Origin: Triatoma infestans
Taxonomy: Eukaryota; Arthropoda; Insecta; Hemiptera; Reduviidae
NCBI GenBank assembly: GCA_011037195.1
Contig: JAAEAF010014536.1
Coordinates: 1 to 64,000 of the forward strand
Length of the DNA: 64,000 bases
Reading direction: 5' to 3'
Made by a program: the position numbers and the translations under genes. Positions within the stretch are counted from its first letter, which is position 1, and every line of letters begins with the position of its first letter. Positions 57,845-64,000 of this stretch are shown in pieces. The notes under the pieces were generated by a model that made no database searches, was not told the origin of the DNA, and was given only the letters and a program-made list of their open reading frames with translations.

Positions 57845-59051
57845 ATGTACCCCATGGAAAAAGAAGCAACCTCCCTATCACTTCTCTCCCAACAAACTAG
57901 AACTCTAACCCAAGACGATGAACCCCCAATTTTAGAAAGACAAGACAGAACACCCCGACAATTAGTACAAGAACAACAATTCAGCCACCCTCTAAGGAGG
58001 GAAGATTACGATCACATTCCCTCATTTAGCGGCAATCCAGCGGAACTAATCTACTTTATTCAAACAGTAGAAAGTGTCTATGCCGTGACCTGTCAACCAA
58101 ACCCTAGAAAATGTTACCAATGAAACCTATTATTAAACAAGGTAAAGGCAAAACTCGTAGGATCGGCCCAATCTCTAATATTAACCAGATCTATAAACAA
58201 TAGAGGAACTATTACAAATCCTCAGAAAAAACTTCGCCGATTCCAGATCATTCGAGGCACTAAAATCAGAAATTTATGCTATGAATCCTAATTATAAGGA
58301 ATCCCCCACAGAATATGTGAATAGGTTGGAATGTGTGAGACATTTCATCTATGCTAAATACGTAATTGATCATGTAGACGAACACTCAATACGCACACTA
58401 ATATCATATTTGGAAAAAGAAATTATACACCACTTCTACTCTACCATGCCGTGGCAGCTAGCTAACCATGCCATGACATTTGACCCCAATACTCTAGAAG
58501 AAATACGGCAAATATTAAACACAAAATGCACGTTCATTATAGATCAACTATATAAGAAACCCCAAAACACGTATCCAAAGCCTCCTCCCTCTAATAATAC
58601 TGTAAAGCGCCCTAACCAATTTAATCCCCCACGAGGAGTTTACAATCACAACCCCAATTATCCTAACTATAATTATGCTTCTCATACATCCTATAAACCT
58701 AACCAGCAAACATCACAATACTTTAAACGATCTTCTTCGCATTCTTACACTCTGAACTCCCTAGATCCTCAGAATTCTTATAAATCTCCTCAACAAGAGC
58801 AACCACAAAGACCAACAAGCTTTAGACAACCCAATAATGCCCCCCTTCACCTAATGGATGAAACCAAAGATGAACAAATTAAATTTGACAGAATGACTAG
58901 AAAAGTTAGAAAATTTTGTAGAGAACGGCAACTGTCCCAGTGTAAGTCCAAAGAATCACACCCCTCAGGAATAAAACCACTCCCACATTGCATTGACAAA
59001 TTGAATTATAATGGCCGGTATAGATACCGGCCCGTCAAGGAACTATATTAA
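57845..59051 (+). pseudogene. gag (broken)
   Basis: ATGs at 57845 and 57854 share a frame that runs to a stop at 58121-58123 and contains IPSFSGNPAELIYF, the start of the gypsy-type capsid-like region. The rest continues in another frame (58281-59051) with the capsid C-terminal half and a Pro/Asn/Gln-rich tail. At least one frameshift lies between about 58110 and 58280. No CCHC knuckle was seen, as in errantiviruses. Confidence 0.75.
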
Positions 59052-59391
59052 TCCCAAAGCAATACCTTCAAACACAACAGTTCACCCAGAACAATTCTTT
59101 GTAACAGCACCTACCGGCTCAAAAGAAGGTTATGAATACATAATTCTAAATTTACAACCCCACTTAGGAATCAGACATGACGTTAAACTATACGTGTTTC
59201 CTATTTCAAACAACTACGACATACTACTCGGGAAAAATACCATGCTAAAACTAAACCTTATTATAGACTTTAGCACCAACACATTAACCTACCCGGGACT
59301 CAATCGAAATGAAACAGCACAACGGACGAACAACTATTTGTTACAACTCATGAAAAATCTCACATTCCAAAAGAAACTATTGAATCCTTGA
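59011..59391 (+). pseudogene. pol: aspartic protease segment
   Basis: The frame overlaps the gag end by 41 bases and carries the active-site triad DTG (IDTGPSRNYI) near its start, then YDILLGKNTM, the typical ILLG block of retroviral-type proteases. Confidence 0.75.
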
Positions 59392-60420
59392 TACGCACAG
59401 ACCACATATCCCCCAATGAAATTTACCTTTATTAAATTTACTAACCAAATATCCAGAAATCATAAAACAAGAAAATGACACACTTAGCGCCACCAACCTT
59501 CTTAGGCACGAAATAAAAACTCATGACGAAACTTCTGCATATTCCAGAAACTACCGCTACCCTCAAGTTTACAAAGAACTAGTCAATCAAGAAATTGAAA
59601 AATTATTAAATAACCAGATAATTCGCCCATCTGATTCCTTACAACTCTCCAATATGGGTGGTCCCCAAAAAAGAAGACGCCTCTGGGAAAAAAAAGAGAA
59701 TAGTTATAGACTAAGCTTAATGAAAAAACCATCGACACCCATTTCCCCTTTCTAATATCGAAGACCTTTTGAACCAATTAAGAAAAGAACATTCTTTTAG
59801 CGCCATGGAAGATCGAAATGAACCCGAAGTCAATTCCCAAAACCGCCTTTAGTACAGCCTCAGGGCAATATGAATTTCTCAGAATGCCTTTAGGACTTAA
59901 GAAGCTCCACCCACTTTCCAAAGAGCAATGAATCGCGTTTTTGCCAACAAGAAACATATTTTAGTCTATATGGACGACATTATTGTTTGCTCCAGCTCGA
60001 TTGAAGAACACATATAGGGCTTAGAAACAACATTTAATTTACTCCAAAAACATAATCTAAAAATACAAATGGATAAAATAGAATTCTTTAAGAAAGAAAT
60101 CTCATTTTTGGGACATATCATCTCCGCAGAAGGCATTAGGCCAAACCAACAAAAAGTTACAGCTACAAAAAATTTTCCTATCCCAACAACCAAAAAGCAA
60201 ATCCAACAATTCCTTGGTCGGACTGGATACTATACAAAAATGATAAGGAACTATGCTAAAATAGCTAAGCCACTGACAGAAAAACTACGACAAACCCAGG
60301 ACACCATTAAAATTGACGATTCATACAAAACCGCTGTTCAAAGTAGCGGATGCGCTATCACGAAACCCCGCCCAAGAATCATACATGCTACAAACAGACT
60401 CAGACGATGACTTAAGTGAT
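59392..60420 (+). pseudogene. pol: reverse transcriptase segment (broken), RNase H missing
   Basis: Fragments in several frames cover the polymerase fold: [11 protein letters not shown], the catalytic YMDD at 59967-59978, and an ORF 60069-60410 with SFLGHIIS and the thumb. Directly after it VADALSR (60343-60363) appears, which in this group follows RNase H. The RNase H coding stretch (normally about 350-400 bp) is therefore absent, apparently by deletion near 60310-60340. Confidence 0.75.
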
Positions 60421-60827
60421 TTGTCCTTCGCGAATGTACTGGACTAGACCAAATACTAAATGCTCCTGCAGACGAAGAACAATTAGAAGACATAATTAAA
60501 GACTTAACGATACAGCAGAAACCCCTGAAACTAGTGACACAACAACCCCCACACAGGCGGAACAAGTTACCAATCAAATAATCACTATTACAGACACAAG
60601 CAAATGCGTTAATACAGAAAAATATCAAATAATTATCAGTATAGGAAACCCAAACGACAGTAAAACGAAAAAGTACTTCGAAAAAACAAGACTACCACGG
60701 CAAGTGGCGTGGGCACATGCAGAAACCCTGAGAAAACTTTCACTAGAATATTTAAAACCCAATACCACATACGGGCTTTACTGTTCTAATCAGTCCTCCG
60801 TCATGGACAATATCCTAAACGAAGTAT

Positions 60828-61741
60828 ATGTTTGAGAATATTATTATTACGACTTACCGTACAGTACGACTGAAACGATACTTTAAACTTAATATAGACG
60901 TAGAAGACAAAGATAACCAACAAAAACTAATACAAAACCAACCCAAAGGTAAAACCTGTCATAGAGGAATTACGTACACTTACGAACGACTAAAACAAAA
61001 GTATAATTGGCCTTGTATGGTAGATGACATTACAAAATTCATAAACAACTGTGACACATGTAAGCAAGTCAATCTGAAAGAAACCTCCCAAGACAAGAAT
61101 ATCAACTGACTCCGACCCCTACAAAACCGTTCGAAAGACTCCAAATCGACTCTCTATTCCACTCCAACCACTTAATTCTAACCCTCAGTGACTGCTTCTC
61201 TAAAAGAATGACGGCCGACCTTATAAATACAACTAACAGCATAGAAATTATAGACAAAATAAGAGATTACCTTAGTATCTTCCCCGCTCCAATTGAAATT
61301 CAGGCGGACAATAGCAAGGAATTTGCGAATAAAGGATTTGAATCGTTCCTAACCTACAATAACATATCACTCTATTTAACAACCCCGCATCATCACAACT
61401 CAAATGGCTTAATTGATCGAGTATACTCGACATTGATCGAAATCCTAAACCTAATAAAAACTGACGATCCACAGCTACCTTTAACTCAGACCCTCCATTT
61501 AGCACCCATAGCATATAACAATACCCCTAACAGCGCAATAAAACTTACACCAAACGAAATTACGTTAGGAATCACTCTGTTATCGGAACAAAAACAAGCA
61601 ACTCTACTAGAAATACTGACTGAAGAATACCACAAAGAGAAAAAAATTATTCATAAAGCTGTTAAACACATAATCGACAAGGAAAAGGAAGAAAGAACGG
61701 AGCAATTAAATATAAATCGTGAAAAGGTAGAGACCCCCTGA
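60828..61741 (+). pseudogene. pol: integrase segment (broken)
   Basis: 60828-61109 carries the zinc-binding part ending in CDTCK. The catalytic core runs on in a frame through 61148-61150 (Asp in QIDSLF), 61307-61309 (Asp in QADNS) and 61415-61417. The last is Asp (NGLIDR), where the family has Glu. A stop separates the zinc part from the core. Confidence 0.78.
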
Positions 61742-61959
61742 GGTCAAATCTATATTCAAACATACACAAGAAACAAAGCAAAACCCAAATACAAAAAAGT
61801 AACCTCGACGACAAATCTCAGAAAATTCTTACTGGAAAGACCAAAACAAACAAAATACACCTCGACCAACTCAAGAGACATAGAAAATTTGAAAAACACT
61901 CAAATTTTCCTTCTTGTTCGCAGGACGATGAGGCTAACGATCCTCCTCCTGACACTTCT

Positions 61960-63400
61960 GAGCCAGGAACTAGTGGCCTATAAATAGACAGACCTTACTA
62001 ACGGCCCGGGCATATTACCAATAAAAATACAAGATTCTTACATAATGGATAAACACTTCACCTACATGCATTCCATAAACTTATGAGACTTGAAGAAGAA
62101 TTAATAAACATTGACCATACTCTAGACCCCCTTACCGAACCAAAGGAAAACCCTAAAAGTAATTACACGGATTCACTGAAGAGTAATTCACATACCTTCT
62201 TCAAAGCCTATCTAAAAACTCATATAGCCTACATACAGGACAAACTGGATCATATAATAATCAATTCAAAAAAGACAAGAAATAAGAGAGGCCTTATGAA
62301 CGCTCTAGGAACAGCAATCTCCTGGATCACCGGAAATATGGATACAAACAGCAAAGAACAATAAGACCAAGTAATTAACAAAATTGAAAGAAATGATCAC
62401 CATCTAGAACATAACATTCAACAACAATTAATAATAAACAAAAAATTAATTACTGCATTTAATAAAGACTTGTCTATAACAAGAGACAACAATTCAAAAA
62501 TCAAGAGACTTCTTAACTATGATATAAGTAACATCCTTGAAATAAATCAACTTTACTCTACCCTACAGGCGGCTTAAACTTACTAACAAACAAATAAATG
62601 ACATAGACGAATCAATCGAAATTTTTGAACTAAACGTACTCTACAACAGCGTAATCTCACGAAAGGAATTAAGAGAATTGCAATCAATCAACAATATCGA
62701 ACTTATCTCTGAAAATACAGAAATTCTATAGTAAATTGGAAAAAATCCACTGCTCCATCACACCCACGCACCTCTATTATTTTATACAACTACCGCTGGA
62801 AACCCCTTTGATCGAAACCTACTTCCTATTATCCTATCCATATAATCATAAAGCAACCACCCTTACTACCCTGGTACACCCCTCACTAGTATTAAAAACC
62901 AATGTTACATACAAAGCACAATGTGAACTGTTATTAGGTAACTATTATTGTAAAAATATAACAATTGTTGATGATATATGTATAACCAATCTGCTATACT
63001 ATAATAATAATAAAGAATGTAAATGCAAGACTATAAGCAAAACCATTTATAAAAAGTATAGATATAATAAATAACCAATCTGCTATACTATAATAATAAT
63101 AAAGAATGTAAGACTATAAGCAAAATCATTTATAAAAAGTATAGATATAATAAGTCAATATTTAATTTATAATACCCCACTTATAAGCATTGCCAAAAAC
63201 AAAATGAATTTTACCATCAGTACTAAACCTACTACTTTACTACAGCTCAATGATAATGAGCAATTAAACAACTGTAAGGCAATATATCAAAGAAGTAAGC
63301 AATATTGTAATAGATAAATTCCCAAACACACCAAACCTCGCCAATATTTACTTTTTAGACCTTCACAACTCAATTTAATTCTCTACCATATGAAGGAGAA
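61960..63400 (+). pseudogene. env-like region (broken)
   Basis: ORF 62083-62364 has a furin-type RNKR at 62278-62289 followed by GLMNALGTAISWITGN, the pattern seen in errantivirus envelope proteins related to the baculovirus F protein. ORF 62736-63074 is a later Cys-containing part. It is interrupted by stops and by an ~85-bp tandem duplication (62986-63065 and 63074-63153). Confidence 0.7.
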
Positions 63401-63426
63401 CAAATTCCACCAACCACACTCTCGTC

Positions 63427-63798
63427 TTGTTGACACTAACCATCATCACTTCCATCGCTTCTCTACTACACTTTGCCTTTCACTACCGTAGAGCACTATA
63501 CTATGTCTGTAACATCGGCAAAAAATTCAATCAAAATTCAAAATTCAGCAAAATTCAAAGACCAATAGCAGAGGAACAAGCAGAAGTTCATCCACCACCG
63601 CCAACTAGTCGAACATCCAGTACACCAACTTCTCCAACTCCCATGGCCCCTACCACCAGCACCTCCAAAAGCTTCAGCCTTTTCGTGAGGACCCGTAAAC
63701 TTAAGGGCGGAGGAGTTATATCATGGAAAATGCTAACACAGCACTCAGATTCCTACGCACGCAATCCAGATAATAACCAACATATATACAATAGCTAA
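63427..63798 (+). pseudogene. env-like C-terminal segment with membrane span
   Basis: The ORF begins with a hydrophobic span (LTIITSIASLLHFAF) followed by basic residues and a Pro/Thr/Ser-rich tail, the expected anchor and cytoplasmic tail. It runs into the 3' LTR. Confidence 0.55.
63701..63713 (+). other. Polypurine tract
   Basis: TTAAGGGCGGAGG directly precedes the 3' LTR, where plus-strand synthesis starts. Confidence 0.7.
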
Positions 63799-63975
63799 AA
63801 CTCCCTCTGCAGTCAGTCAGCCAAGTCAGTCCGCCGGAAGCAGTTTAGTTAAGTAATATATCTTTTGTTGAGTGTAATATTCTAGTTAAGTGTCATATGT
63901 TTTTCTTTTATTTGTACCATTAAATAATAAAGTAGTCTTTTTAAAAAACACTTTTGTGGCACGAATAATATAACT
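63714..63975 (+). repeat. 3' LTR
   Basis: This 262-bp repeat starts AGTTATATCATGG and ends AATATAACT. AATAAA occurs within it (63925-63930 region). Confidence 0.9.
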
Positions 63976-64000
63976 CGCGCCTTAAATTAAAAAAATATAT
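63972..64000 (+). mobile_element. Continuation of the SINE interrupted at 56672
   Basis: CGCGCCTTAAATTAAA after the LTR matches the tail of the intact-tailed SINE copy (CTCGCCTTAAAATTAAA, minus strand at 46198). Confidence 0.65.

Larger units (their letters stand above)
56673..63975 (+). mobile_element. Gypsy-group (errantivirus-type) LTR retrotransposon, decayed
   Basis: The 7,303-bp element has LTRs beginning AGTTATAT and ending ATATAACT, a TGGCGC primer site, gag, protease, reverse transcriptase, integrase, an env region with a fusion-protein-type cleavage site, and a purine tract before the 3' LTR. This order and the AGTTA/TAACT LTR ends fit insect errantiviruses. Every reading frame is broken and RNase H seems missing, so the copy is not autonomous. 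Flanks TGCG and CGCG fit a 4-bp target duplication with one change. Confidence 0.88.

Noticed and set aside
60338..60628. Minus-strand ORF across the pol remnant
   Set aside because: Antisense shadow of the retrotransposon.

Overview
The window looks like AT-rich nuclear DNA from an insect. It holds spliced genes with short GT-AG introns, a Parkin protein whose N-terminus is of the Drosophila type, tRNA-derived SINEs, a decayed gypsy-group (errantivirus-type) LTR retrotransposon with an env region, a Tc1-like transposon, and Penelope-like element (PLE) pieces with hammerhead-ribozyme-like motifs. I could not place the insect order.

Layout. Positions 1-35,100 are gene-poor: a decayed tandem array with a period of roughly 70 bp (about 150-2,700), long unrecognised AT-rich stretches, scattered transposon relics, and one good candidate promoter on the minus strand near 23,207. 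That promoter has a perfect three-unit heat-shock element, TATAAAAG and an initiator at canonical spacing, and leads into a plausible short spliced, apparently non-coding transcript. Positions 35,131-42,190 hold a complete eight-exon parkin gene on the plus strand (469 codons, all RBR zinc ligands and the catalytic cysteine present), with a Tc1-like relic in intron 4. Positions 45,988-54,928 hold the 3' part of a second gene on the minus strand, which I assembled from six phase-compatible exons, one of them 25 nt. It appears to encode a C-terminal PTB/PID-type domain. The two genes converge. The introns of the second gene are packed with mobile DNA: a giant PLE-derived foldback, a GIY-YIG endonuclease remnant, a 580-bp element with inverted ends and a 300-bp near-perfect hairpin element.

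Positions 55,100-56,350 are a patchwork of a pogo/Tigger-like end, a non-LTR reverse transcriptase relic, and a head-to-head pair of hammerhead-ribozyme-like motifs. A tRNA-derived SINE starts near 56,455. It is split by a 7.3-kb LTR retrotransposon (56,673-63,975) and resumes at 63,972. The retrotransposon has gag, protease, reverse transcriptase, integrase and env regions, all broken. RNase H appears to be missing and the third integrase catalytic residue is Asp instead of Glu.

Parkin (E3 ubiquitin ligase, mitophagy) and the PTB-domain protein (probable adaptor) are the only two host protein genes I can support. A separate ~1-kb repeat family with 16-bp inverted ends and a terminal hairpin is scattered through the whole window, including park intron 7. 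No tRNA, rRNA or CRISPR locus was seen.
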